Below, piece after piece: positions 10,501 to 22,018 of a stretch of 64,000 bases of DNA. The notes below the pieces were generated by a model. It was not told the DNA's origin. It did no database searches and saw only the letters and a list, made by a program, of their open reading frames with translations. Each line of letters opens with the position of its first letter. Positions within the stretch are counted from its first letter, which is position 1. The position numbers and the translations under genes were made by a program. The stretch is from Diabrotica undecimpunctata (lineage: Eukaryota > Arthropoda > Insecta > Coleoptera > Chrysomelidae): contig NC_092813.1 of the NCBI RefSeq assembly GCF_040954645.1, forward strand, positions 17,648,136 through 17,712,135, in the 5' to 3' direction.

Positions 10501-13330
10501 TAATATTTGATAATAGTAAAAACTGTTATGTTTAAAGTAACTTACTATCTCTGTTGTGTTTATTTTTGTTATTTCACTGCTGGATCGCTAATTAACGAAA
10601 ATATTTTTAGTATTTCACTAGTTTTTAAATTAATTATGAGAGCTCGATTTAAAACACGTATTAGCTACTATGTTCAGAGTCGAATCGTCTATTAGATATT
10701 TAAATATGTATTTCTTTAGCTATTTTTAGTTTGTATTGAATTGAAAGTATTGAAAAGTAGAAATAAGTTCATCTTTATCGGAGAACTAATTTGTACACCA
10801 GTCCATCTGGGAAAAAATGATTGATTTCACGTAAAAATCTTCTAAAAGATTTATGAGGGTTAGTTAACAATAAATCTGTGAAGACATACAGGTGATTTTG
10901 GTTTGTTTTTGTTTAAACAATTTTAAAAAGTGAGAGGTCATTATTTTGCCTATAAAACGTTTTTTATCCAGTTAGAGAAAAATAGTTAAAATAAAAATTG
11001 TAGATCTCAAAAAGTTCTTCTATTTGTGAGTTTTTAAATTAAAATATATAAAGAATTCACCAAAATAGTTGCAAAAAACCCTTGATTTTGCAGAACTTTA
11101 TAAATTTTAATAACTTTGTTTTTGCATAATGGTATATAATGTAACTAATAAAAATAGTGACGATTTGTTTATCATTGAAAGCGATTATTTCAACAACTTT
11201 TTGTTGAGCTACCCCAGTTAAAAAAAAATTTATGTTTTACGTGCCACAGAAGCCAAGATATTGCAAATTTTGCAAGCGCGATTCATTTTAAAAAAGTTTA
11301 AATGTAAAAAAAAACGGAGCTCAGATGGTTCTCCATTCTACTTTTCCGAAGCGGTATTTTACGAATACCATCATTTTAACGGGTTATAAATTTGTACTTC
11401 TTTACGGCATATGCCATCTGTAAGTTGGATCGCACAATTCAGATCTTTATTTAGAATCCTTTCAATTTTCAGCTCTTACTGTTAATAGACAATGGAAGTA
11501 TGATTTTAAGAATAAAATGCTTTGGTTTTAAATATAAAATGCTCTCTTGGCACGTAATGGTCATAGAAGATTCTTTTTTTTTAAGTGTGTTTTTCATCAC
11601 TTTTTCATTAAGCCTCTATATAAGTTTGTGGCATAAACGATATCAAAGTTAATATAAATGTTTATAAACAGATTAAATAACCTATAAACTATTTGCTGTG
11701 ATTGATATTTAGCGTATTTTAATAACTTATTAATTTCCATAATTTCAACGAGCTATGTTACATGTCTTTGGGCAAAAAAGAGTTATTTTAAATTATAAAT
11801 AACTGGAAAAATAAGGTTTTTTTGTAACTATTTCGATTAATAGTTTCATGTATTTTAATTTGGATACTCTCAAAAGTTACATAACTTTTTATGATCTACA
11901 ACTCTAAAAAAGCTGAAAAAATCTTAAACAGATATTTAAAGTCTCTAAAAGGTATATGAGGGGTAGCTGATGATCTAAAGACTTCAGCTAATTTTGTTTT
12001 GCTTTTTTATTAAACAATCGTAAAAAGTGAAAAAAGTTTATGCGCATAAAACGTTTCTTATACATGTTAGAGATATATGGTTAAAATAAAAGTTATAGAT
12101 CATAAAATATTCTCTAATTTTGAGATTTTTATAATTAAAATACATAAAGAATTGACCGAGATAATTTAAAAACCCTTATTTTTAAAGTATAATTTATAAA
12201 TGTTAATAACTTTCTTTTTGCATAACGATATGTAATACAACTATTTAAAATTATGGCAGTTAATGAGTTTTTAAAGTGTGCTAAATGTCATACAGAACGA
12301 CCATACAGTTTATGAGTTATTCAATTTGTTTATCCAGGAGACCGATTATTTAAACAACTGTCCAAACAGTCACTCTAGGGATATTTTGTAAATAGCAATT
12401 GATTTTTTATGGCTTCGTTTTAAATTATTAAAAAAAACATCAAGATTATATTAAATTGTTATCATCAATATCAATGTTTTTAAAAATCAGTTTGAAGAAT
12501 AACAAATTTTTAGCATAAAAAATTTCTAATAACTTTGACTTTTTTATGTCATATACTTTTTTGTAGGCTCAATATAAAGCTAATAAAAAAAAACATTAAA
12601 AAAAAACCAAAACCTTCTATGGCCCAGAGGAAATCAAATAGCATTTTTTTCTTGTTTAAGAAATTGCAAATATTTTCTTTGTTTATTAACATTAAGAGCT
12701 GAAAATTGAACACATTGTAAAAGAATATCTAAATTTTATAATTCGATTTATAAATGACATACGCAGTGAAGAAGTAAATTAGTTTTAAAACATTAAAATA
12801 ATGGTACTCGTAAAATATCGCCAAAGAAAAATGCAAGGGAGATCTGTCCGCTGCAATATCTTAGCTTGTTTCTTGTTATTGGTTATGGAAAGTTCTGTCT
12901 TTTTTTTTAATTGTGCTTTTACACCAGCTTTTCATTAGACCTACGTACAGCCGTATGACATGAAAAATATCAAAAGTAGTATAAATGTTTAGAAGCTAAA
13001 AAGCACTTTTGCAAACTGTTTTTTTAATAATAAGTTTAATAAAATATTAAAGTTTATAAATAAAGCTTCAAATAATCGACTCAAAAAACATCAAATAACT
13101 GTCAAAGGTTAAACACCCTTTTTAAAGTTCCTCATGGATTTTAAAGATTTAAACAGTGTTAAACAGATAAATTAATTCATCGACGAGTTAACGATACGAA
13201 GCGAAGTTCTTTAATCACAATGTGATAAGAAAACGAGTACCAAGTTTGGTTTTGTATTTCAATAGTCGAATTTAATTGTGGCTATATTGGTGTAATTAAA
13301 GAAAACCAGTGAAAATCCCAAGAAATAGGT
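10501..13330. other. Long AT-rich non-coding block
   Basis: There is no ORF above about 60 codons and no recognisable domain. The sequence is not random: it contains two diverged copies of a ~1 kb segment (separate entry) and many runs of A or T. It could be the body of a non-autonomous element of unknown class. Confidence 0.6.
10820..13090. repeat. Two diverged direct copies of a ~1.1 kb non-coding unit
   Basis: Segments around 10860-11700 and 11950-13000 share the same ordered landmarks. These are a GAGGGGTAG-like word, tttaaacaat...aaaaagtga, cataaaacgttt.ttat, ttaaaataaaa.tt.tagatc, aaaacccttgattt, aataacttt.tttttgcata, and a distal block ending atataaatgttta.a. The copies have many mismatches and indels, so the duplication is old. 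Boundaries are approximate. Confidence 0.65.
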
Positions 13331-13428
13331 GAGATCCTTTGTTTCTTTCTTTCCAGTTTGGGAGAGGGTCCATTAGGTAGTCACGTTTAGGTATTGTGTT
13401 ACGGTCTGGGTAACCAGGACTACACATC

Positions 13429-14566
13429 ATGAACAGCAATTAAATATTTACATTTACACAAAACAACTTCAGTTCCAACCCAAAATCGTATGTCGTTGCC
13501 GCAGTCTCTAAACCTCCTTCCCGTTCGTTTTCTAAAAGGGAACAAGTTATTGTCATGCACTCCATTTTGAATACTGTTTTATTTAAATATATTAAAGAAA
13601 TTGGTGAAATAGTTTATCCAAAAAATATTACTTAACTAATTAAACTTAATTTTACTAAAAGAATCTTTATTTCAAATGCAATTTCAAATCCTTTCATCCC
13701 GCATTCACTAATCGAACAGTCCATAAAAGATACGGAACATCAGATGATCAATAGGCATTTATCATGAGTTGTCCTAGGGTAACATTTGTAATCCCTGACA
13801 AGGAGGACTTCGAAGTGCAATCTTCTCTGTTAATTAACCATGAAAATACATCCTTTAGCATATTTTTATTGTCTGACAGACTATAGTGTTTTCTTTGTAA
13901 TCTTACGGGTCGTACCGTAGAGTTTGATCGCAAAGTCTCCAGTTGACCAGATCACACACTCATTGCAGCTAATGCTTCTCCCTCTCCTTCATTTTCAGCT
14001 AACTCTAAGAAGTCTTTAATCCTGAATCCTTAACTTCATCAAAAGAACTTCTATCTTCGGAAATTGAGTCCATCTCCGTTAACTACACACCCATCCTGGC
14101 TGCCATTATGGATTTATCCATCCCTCGTCGTACTAATTCAAAGCTCATGTTGGCAGTAGGACAAAAAAGAGGACACTTCAATGAGAGTCCTCCTGATACT
14201 CCTACCATTCTATCTTCATCCGGTATTCTTGCTCTATTAAGTCCTTTTCCTCCTTTTATCTCTATTAAGATAATCCGACTCATTTTACGCTCAATTCCAC
14301 GCAACTTATTGCATTTCTTGAGATCTCTTTTGTATGTATCACCCCACTACAAGAAGCTTAAAAATCCTACAACATAGATTATATTTAAAAGAAATTATTG
14401 CAGCTCTACATAGGTACAAGGAAAAGATCACTAAAAAACCTTATCACTATAATCTTAAAAAAGTTAAAAGAACAGCCTACCTCCGACTTACAAGAGTATA
14501 TATAAGTGCATCCTCTGATAAATCTTCTGATGTCAAATCTAATCACAGCATACATGATGAATAGAA
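13429..14566 (+). pseudogene. Decayed ORF1 of I-like element A3
   Basis: An ATG at 13429, preceded by a short GC-richer leader, opens a frame broken by many stops. Translated pieces align in order with ORF1 of A1: a segment with REQVIVMHSI, then TKRIFISNA, then NPFIPHSLIEQSIK, then a middle part with QKRGHFNESPPDTP, and a Lys/Arg-rich tail with YHYNLKKVKRTAYLRL. The zinc-knuckle region is not recognisable. It is clearly older than A1 and A2. Confidence 0.65.
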
Positions 14567-14859
14567 TTTCTCTGTTTCTCTCGCATTTATTAATTTTTCC
14601 TGCTCTATGTATATTTTTACTTCATCTTTTGCCAAATTTAGACACGATATTTAATTAAGTAAGAAAACTTTATGTACTTCAAATACTAGCCCAAGTCTAG
14701 TTTGAAAAAAAAATTGTTAATAAAAAATAACCTTAAAATATCCAATCCCTTTTTTAATCAAAAGGTTATACTTATAAAATAAAAGTTTTGCAACAAATCT
14801 GGACCTAACCATATATACTCTTTTCTTCCTTCGCCTTTTCCTTATTCATGCTCAGTTTC

Positions 14860-15075
14860 ACAAGATACCAATTATCCAAACTCTTCTATAAACTATTTCG
14901 AACTAAAAGCTGCACTCAAATCCTATATAAACACAAAAATTAGGGTTTTCTAGAATTATCTTGAAACATTTCTCGAAAATTCCTTAGGCACCAACGACCC
15001 TCTAAATGAAGCCAGTAAATTTACCACTGACGTACAGCTAACAATCTCTACTAAGATAAAAGAAAGATCATTACA
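14860..15075 (+). pseudogene. Short ORF2 remnant of A3
   Basis: A small piece resembles the linker between endonuclease and RT of A1 (a segment containing LETFLENSLGTNDPLNEAS corresponds to the stretch with NKLENFHLTNDINYD). Nearly all of the endonuclease that should precede it is missing or unrecognisable. Confidence 0.4.
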
Positions 15076-15099
15076 AAAAAAATGTTTGTTAAAATCCTT

Positions 15100-15240
15100 T
15101 ATAAAAGGTATATAAATTAAGAAACCCAAACGGGCTATGTCATGAAGACAAAAGGTTTTCGGAATCCATATTCCATCATCAGTGTCTAGGTGAACATATT
15201 TTGAGCCACTAAATATCTGCGTAAAAACCCATTAAAAGGT
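15100..15240 (-). other. Possible Penelope-like element end with hammerhead-like core
   Basis: On the minus strand CTGATGA (15182-15176) is followed by a T, a 5-bp stem GGAAT/ATTCC with a 4-base loop, and GAAA (15160-15157), then GTC at 15149-15147. This order of core elements is that of a hammerhead ribozyme, which is known from the repeats of Penelope-like elements in insects. A good stem I is not evident, so an active fold is doubtful. Confidence 0.3.
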
Positions 15241-15296
15241 ATATGTTACAATTTAGTTTACATTATTTAATCTTATATATTAGGATGTTAAAGTTA

Positions 15297-15339
15297 CCAG
15301 TGGATATGATAACATGGCAAATGTTATCATATCCACTGG
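15297..15339. repeat. Perfect 19-bp inverted repeat with 5-base loop
   Basis: The arm at 15297-15315 is the exact reverse complement of 15321-15339, with loop ggcaa. A perfect arm inside old, mutated sequence suggests recent formation or a MITE-type hairpin. Confidence 0.8.
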
Positions 15340-15426
15340 AATGAAAAAAGTTCAAAATTTGTTTTTGGTAGTTCTATGGGATCTTTTTTTTCCTATCTAA
15401 AAAAATTCTTTTTTCTTACTCTTATA

Positions 15427-15500
<74 letters not shown>

Positions 15501-15502
15501 TG

Positions 15503-15586
<84 letters not shown>
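15427..15586. repeat. (TA)n microsatellite, ~160 bp
   Basis: Almost pure TA dinucleotide with a few TGTATA interruptions. The apparent open frame across it is an artefact of the repeat. Confidence 0.95.
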
Positions 15587-15587
<1 letters not shown>

Positions 15588-15712
15588 ATATGATTGGTGT
15601 TTAAAGAAAATAATTTATAAGTTATATACTAGAGAATTTTATAAAAATTATTTATGTGAGGGCATTTTTAAGAAATTAGCATATAAAAAGTATTTTTTTA
15701 TAATTATAATGT

Positions 15713-16937
15713 TGTAAATATATTTAAGTGAGCCATGTGACTAGGCAACCAACTATACATACTCTCCAAGTGACATTTTAGGTAATAATTGGGAATATAA
15801 AGTGGGGTTATAATAATATGTTGTTTAAAATGTGTATTTTATTAAATTAGAGTGTTAGTTACTAATTTAAGTGTATATTCTGATCTGAAAAGCCTAAATG
15901 TCAACAAAATTATCAATAGAAAATTAAGGAATTCTCCAGAATGCAGAATTTGACCATTGTTTACGGAGGAACATCCTGGAATAATGGTTATGTCTGTGGA
16001 TCGAACATATACTTTTTTCGAGAACATCCATATAGAAGAAATAGTACAAAATCGAATAGGATTTCTTACCAGATGATTCTGGAACATGGAAAAAGATATA
16101 AATACCCGGTGATTTGGATTCAAGATGTCCATTCAGTTAGTCAATCAGTTATGAGTTACAGTTAGTATGAGTCCAGTTTAGTATGAAAGTTAATTAGAGT
16201 TAGCATGAAATAGAAGTCAAATCAATTATAGTCAGACAGAAGGTCCAATTGTTCAATATAGTGAGCAAAATTAAGATTAAGAAACAGTATAAAGAAAATA
16301 TTATTGAAGATTAAAAATTATGTAATGTATAAATGGTGATTGGATAATGCAAGAAGTATTAATTGAAAATTAAAATTATATAATATATTTGGTGATTGGA
16401 TATTGGTATACTGAAAAGAAGAATAAATATAAATGCTGTTTGCTGGTTTGCTTGGTGGTTTATAAATGCTTAAGAAGAAATATATTTTAAATTGGTGGAA
16501 GCTGATAATTGGAAAAAGTAATTTCACAAAAACAAGGATAACCGAAGCACGACGACATTGAGTGGTGCTTAGAATCTATACAGTGGAAAACAGTTCATTT
16601 AGGCATTCAGTGACAGAAAGGTACAAAATTTTGTTAATATACTAAATTATATTAACAAAATTTTGTAGTGTCATAACAATTTCAATTTTGAAGATAGTTT
16701 GTTTAAATTTTACATTGTCTATAGAATTTAATTAGTTTCATAAGAATTTCAATTTAAATATAGTTTATTTTAAATTTACATTGGCTAGGTTAGATATATA
16801 TGTGTGTTTCATAATAGATATAATAAAGATAATTTAAAAAAGTACTTACAAACTAATTCTTTGAGAACCGCGATAAAAATCCTATATTAATAAAAAATAC
16901 TCATTGCTCATCATTCACAAACAAAACATCATAAAAA
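15713..16937 (+). repeat. Putative 5' LTR (start approximate)
   Basis: The end is set by the primer site that follows. The start is a guess at a TGTAAATA near 15713. Without the 3' LTR the start cannot be confirmed by comparison. It contains TATA-like words, an AATAAA-type signal (near 16420) and a long perfect hairpin. Short open frames in it on either strand look fortuitous. Confidence 0.45.
16622..16667. repeat. Perfect 20-bp hairpin inside the LTR
   Basis: The arm at 16622-16641 is the exact reverse complement of 16648-16667, with a 6-base loop. It sits about 270 bases before the primer site, so it would be present near the 5' end of the genomic RNA and in the 3' end region. A role in polyadenylation or packaging is only a possibility. 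Confidence 0.75.
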
Positions 16938-16939
16938 TT

Positions 16940-16957
16940 TGGCGCCCAACGAGGGGC
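16940..16957 (+). promoter_or_regulatory. tRNA-primer binding site
   Basis: The 18-base site TGGCGCCCAACGAGGGGC matches the tRNA-Lys(1,2)-type primer site (TGGCGCCCAACGTGGGGC) at 17 of 18 positions and lies just after the LTR end. It would prime minus-strand DNA synthesis. Confidence 0.8.
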
Positions 16958-17078
16958 TCTCTATTTAAAAGAATTAGTTTCGGAAGATAAGTGCTGTCAT
17001 ATAAATAAATTAATTATCAGTAGAAAGAAAAAATTATAGATTTTATTTTAATTATATTTGAACAAGTAAAGTCTCAAA

Positions 17079-18717
17079 ATGTCTCAAGGAAAGAAAGGTA
17101 CAAGAAGCAAAAAGAATGAAGAAGATTTGGAAGTAGAAACACAACCTATACAAGAGGAGAGTTTAGTTCAAGTTCCACAAGATACTGCAGAAATGAATCC
17201 AGAAAGAGAGGAAAATGTCAATATGGCAGCTTTGATGTCATTAATGATGCAGATGAACAAGACAATAGAAGAGAATACGAAAACAATGGAACAAAAAATG
17301 GAAGAGAATTCAAAAGAAGTCAAAGAAGACATGAAAAAAAAAAGAACAAAAAATGGAACAGAATTTAAAAGAAGTCAAAGAAGACATGAAAAAAATGGAA
17401 CAGAAATTTAAAGAGAATTATAGAAAATTAGAAAAGAAAATAGAAGATAATAATAATAAAATTGTAAAACAAATGGAAAAACAAATGGATAAAAAACTTG
17501 AAACTGCAGAGAAAAAAGTAGCAAATGAAATAAAAAGTATACGGAATGACTACAAGAAAAGGATAGACAATGAGAGGACAAAAGTAAATAGGATTATTCA
17601 AGATAATAAAATAGATATAGAACAGAAAATAGAGTTGCAGAAATGTAACTTAGAAGTAAAAATTAATGAAGACATGAGAAACACAGAAGAAAAATTAGAC
17701 GATATACAACAAAATATCCAAATAAATAGTAATCAAATAAGAAATGTGGAACAGAGAATAGATGATATTTCACAAATGAGAGTTATAGGGAGACCTTACT
17801 TAAATTTAACAAATGAGACTGGGATTAAATTCACTGGTAAAGTAAAAAATTTGCATCCTAGAGTATACATAAACAGTTTAAAACATAAATTAGAATTAGT
17901 GAATAATATTAATGATATTAAAGATTATATTAGAGTGACATTAAATGACAATGCAGCAACTTGGTTTGCTAGTATTGAAAATGATTTAGATAATTTTCAA
18001 ACATTTGAAAATAAATGTTTAAATTATTATTGGGGTGAATTAGAGCAAGCAAAGTTTAGAGAAATTCTATATTTTGGAAAGTATAATCACAATTTAAAAT
18101 CAAATATGGTAGATTATGCATTGAAACTGATAACAGTTGCAAAATATTTAGAACCACCACTTAGAGAGGATGAAACACTCTTAAATGTATCTAGACATTT
18201 TGATGCTGATGTTGTGCAAACAGTAACTGTACAAAATATTCAAACAATAGATAGTTTTATTAATTTTATTCAAAGAATACAAAGAGGCAATATGACAAGT
18301 AATTATAACAACAGAAAAAATAATAATAACTTTCAATATAATAAAAATGATAATCAACAATATAGACAATCATATAATAATTATAGATATGGTGATAGTT
18401 TACAAAATTTTATTAATAATAACAGTAATCAAAATAGACAAAACTTTAATAACAATACTAGCTATAATAGACAAAATTTTAATAACAATACTAATTATAA
18501 TAGACAAGATTTTAACAATAGAAGAAATACAGAGCGGCCTAACTATAACAGACAGGTAAATTGTGTACGAAGGAATAGAAGCTGCGAAGACAGGGAACGA
18601 AATAGTACAAGGCAAGAAAATGTGAGTAGAAGTCATAGTAGGGAAAGACATAGGACATCAGATCCAAGTGGTCAGATACAATCTGACAATTCTAATAATC
18701 AAAATTTTGTTCAGTAA
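17079..18717 (+). pseudogene. gag: gag of the gypsy element, one homopolymer frameshift
   Basis: The ATG at 17079 opens a frame that shifts into the frame of 17353-18717 in a run of ten A at about 17336-17345. Across the join the protein would read continuously through a heptad-like region built from repeats of KEVKEDMKK and MEQK. Features in order: Lys/Glu-rich N-terminus, long predicted coiled coil to about residue 220 of the composite, capsid-like domain (IKFTGKVKNLHPRVYINSL, ATWFASIE, YWGELEQAKFREILYF), then an Asn/Arg/Gln-rich tail. No CCHC knuckle is present; the basic Asn-rich tail may bind RNA instead. Gag forms the particle shell. Confidence 0.8.
18702..18708 (+). promoter_or_regulatory. 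Candidate -1 ribosomal frameshift heptamer (gag to pol)
   Basis: A AAT TTT in the gag frame fits the X XXY YYZ slippery pattern. It ends 6 bases before the gag stop codon (18715-18717). The -1 frame is open from here into the protease sequence that continues past 18828. No downstream pseudoknot was worked out. Confidence 0.45.
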
Positions 18718-21166
18718 ACTTTCTGAATTACAAGTTAGGCCATTGCTATTATGAAAAACCTTCTGAATTTATTTCTTTAGATGAAGATAAAATTATTGAA
18801 TCTATTAATTTAATTTATATAAATGCTTTGGCCAAAAATAAAATGATTAAGATTATGATAGATACTGGTTCAGAAAGTACTTTAGTCTCGGAGAATTTTA
18901 TTTTTAATACATTAAAACTATCAGATATAATAAAGATTCCAAAAATTAAAATTGTTGGTGCAAATAATAAAAAGTTGGGTGAAATTGATAAATTAGCCAA
19001 TTTTAAAATTAATATTCTTAATAAAGAAATTAATATGCAAGGATTTATTGTCAAGGATTTATGTGTTGATATATTAATGGGAAATGATGAATTGGAAAAG
19101 AAGAAAGTAAAGATAGATTTTGAAGAAAAAATGGTAACTTTGGAATAGCAAATAATTAAATTTATGCAGAAAGATGAGGTGGAAGAAGGAATAAGAGTTG
19201 ATAGGATATTATTAAAAGAAAATAATGATGTTTATGGAGAAGAAATGTATTTTGATGATAGGGAAATGTCCCAAAAGAATGTAAAGAATAATTATTGTAG
19301 TGAATATTTAAGGAATGGAAATTTTAAGCAGATGGATGCCTACGAGGTGGAGTGCGTAAAATTGGAAGCAAGGAATAATGAGTACATAATGAAGAATAAT
19401 TTTATTTGTAAAGATGAAGATATGATAAAAGTTTTAAATTGCCCTGAAGCATATAAATCAATAGTCGTTTCCATATTGCAGCAACACAAGGGACTTGTCA
19501 ATAAAGAAAATAGAATTGCACAAAATTATATCCATAGTATAAAAGTTAAAGAAGAAAAAGATTTTAAAACAAAATCATACCCAATACCATATTAATACAG
19601 AGAAGAAGTAAACAGAACGATTAATAATATGTTAGAAGATGGAATCATTGAGAAGGCAGATACACGTTTTATAAACCCTATAGTAGTAGTACGTAAAAGA
19701 TCAGGTGAAATCAGGTTATGTTTGGATGCAAGGAATATTAACAAGATTACTGAAAAACAATTTGAAGCACCAATGAGTATAGATGGAATACTAGGAAGAA
19801 TTTAGAAGATTTACAGCATAGTTTTTGGTTAATACCTCTAGAAAGAAAAAGTAGACAGTATACAGGATTTCAGATAGATGGAGTAGTATATCAATTCAAA
19901 GTAGTACCATTTGGACTTTAATCATCTTGCAGTGCTCTATGTAGAAGTCTTCATGATATTTTGGATCAATATTAACATTTTGTAATTCACTACATTGATG
20001 ATATATTAATTTTTTCTAAAACTGATTAAGATCATGAGAAACACCTAAAAATTATAATCAACAGATTAGGCAAAGTTGCACTAAAAATAAATCAAGAAAA
20101 ATGTACATTTTTTCAAAAAGAAGTAATATATCTAGGTTATAAACTTAATACTAAGGGAATCGAAATGGATCCAGAACGGACACAGGTCATTCAGGAATAT
20201 AAAACACCACACAATTTAAGAACTTTAAGAGGATTTATTGGAATAATTAATTATTATAATAGGATGATACCAGATCTAAGTATAAAAGAAATTCCATTAC
20301 TTGAACTACTGAAAAAAGGTGTAAAATGGAGATGGGATCAGAGAAGAGAACTAGCATTCCAAGAAATCAAAAACATTTTTCTGTCAAATTTAAAAATATA
20401 TCACCCAGACTACACAAAGCCATTCATATTAAAAACAGATGCATCAATATAGAGATTTTCAGGGGTATTATTACAAATACATGATGGGGTCGAATACACA
20501 ATACAATTCATTTCAAGAATTACAAAGCCACATGAAAAGGGTTACTCAGTTTCAGAATTAGAACTAGCAAGTATTATACACTGTGTCACAAAATTAAGAT
20601 TTTACTTGTTGGGTAATGAATTTACAATAGAAACAGATCACCAAGTTTTAACATCTATATTAAATAACAAATATGGAAACAGTAGAATACATCGGTGGAG
20701 TCTAATATTGAGTGAATACTCCTTTGAAATCAAATACATTTCTGGAAAATCCAATATAGTGGCAGATGCTTTATCAAGGTTAGAAAATACATCACAAAAA
20801 GGGCAGCGAACAATAAAAATTGGATTAAATCAATTAGTAGAAAGTACTGGATTATATTCTAAAGAAAAAATTATAAGAGATCAGATCAATTTGAGTGAAA
20901 AACAAAAAGTCCTTAAGAAAGATGGAGTTTATTATAAAATAATAAATGGCATAGAAGTATATGTAATAACTAGAACTTTAGCAAAGAAAATATTGAAAAA
21001 TTTACATAACAATTACATGCATATTGGTTCAAGAAAGCTATGGATGCTATTTAGGGACAATTATTTTGCAAATAATGACATAAGTATATCAAAAGAAATT
21101 ACTAGAAATTATTTTGTTAATATTGTCTATGGTGTAGATATTAGAATTTTGATAAGTGTTATATAA
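18718..21166 (+). pseudogene. pol: pol of the gypsy element (protease, RT, RNase H, partial integrase)
   Basis: Protease: IDTGSESTLV with catalytic DTG near 18865 and ILMGND near 19075 form the aspartic protease pair. RT: from about 19590, with INPIVVVRKRSGEIRLCLDARN, then YIDDILIF (catalytic YIDD near 19995), and RGFIGIINYYNRMIP in the thumb/connection. RNase H: KTDAS near 20435, SELELASI, TDHQVL and YISGKSNIVADALSRL. Integrase: only the first zinc-binding histidines (H-NNYMH-IGS) remain, and the paired cysteines are lost. At least five stops or shifts occur (19593, 19803, about 19919, 19972, 20026, 20450), so the polyprotein is dead. Confidence 0.8.
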
Positions 21167-21194
21167 CTATTAAATTATGCGAATTTAATTTTGG

Positions 21195-21195
<1 letters not shown>

Positions 21196-21289
<94 letters not shown>
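21196..21289. repeat. (AT)n microsatellite
   Basis: Pure AT dinucleotide of about 93 bases, directly downstream of the broken integrase. Confidence 0.95.
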
Positions 21290-21291
<2 letters not shown>

Positions 21292-22018
21292 TTTGTAATT
21301 TAAAATTATTTCATTAATAAACAGTTCAGATTGGGCGAGTTGATTGAAAAAAATATTCTCATTTATGTAAACAGAAATACAAAAATGGTGTGTATATTAT
21401 AAAATACATAAATATATAAAATAAAGGGTACTATTTATTAAAGTTTTGGTTATTATTATTCCTTTTATCCCAACACATAGATTAATTTGTCCCAAAATAT
21501 GTGTTGCTTCTTGTTGTGGCATATCGATCTGTTTATTTGTTTCAAAACCATTCCCATCAAAAAACCATACCCATAAATTTACTATATTTTCAAACGTCAT
21601 TTTAAAGATTAAAAGATTGAAAATTTAAATTTCTTAAAACATACATAAAACCATTGTTTAAAAAGAATTTTTTTTTAAACAGTTATAAAACTTAAGTCTT
21701 GACTAAAAAATAAACCTCCGCATAAGTGTTCTAAGACGATAGCAATCGAGTCTATTTCAAATAAATATTTAATCATTTTCGAACAAATCTTATAACCAAA
21801 TTAAATATCTGGTACACTAATAAAAATTAAAAAAAAAGGCAGCATTTACCTACTTCATTTAAATAGATTTCTAACCGATTTAGATTTAGCAAGTCTCAAA
21901 GTATAAAAACAATTTGAAATATTCGCTCGAAATAGTCACACATTCAAGCCGACTCATTCATACAAGTTAGATTTTTCTCTTAGTTCTTTTTAAAAATTCC
22001 CAAATAATTTGTTGTGTT
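21290..22018. other. Mostly non-coding interval; one unassigned 67-codon frame
   Basis: A minus-strand frame from 21600 to 21397 starts with ATG and has a less biased composition than its surroundings (contains WVWFFDGNGFETNK and MPQQEATHILGQINLC). I do not recognise it, and no splice signals define an exon. The 22018-side end probably includes the 3' UTR of element B1. Confidence 0.35.

Larger units (their letters stand above)
15713..21166 (+). mobile_element. Ty3/gypsy LTR retrotransposon, 3' half truncated
   Basis: The element comprises a putative 5' LTR, primer binding site, gag, then pol in the order protease, RT, RNase H, integrase (gypsy order). Similarity stops in the N-terminal zinc-binding part of integrase near 21140. 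The integrase core and 3' LTR are absent, and an AT microsatellite begins 30 bases later. The long LTR and tRNA-Lys-type primer site recall the Osvaldo group, which is an inference. Confidence 0.8.

Noticed and set aside
15376..15588. 70-codon Tyr/Ile-rich open frame
   Set aside because: It is a translation of the TA microsatellite.
15842..16165. Frames on both strands in the putative LTR
   Set aside because: No motif, not continued by gag, and lying upstream of the primer site; treated as LTR sequence.
18181..18651. Several frames overlapping the Asn-rich gag tail on both strands
   Set aside because: Ile/Ser-rich shadows of AAT/AAC-rich gag codons, with no motif of their own.
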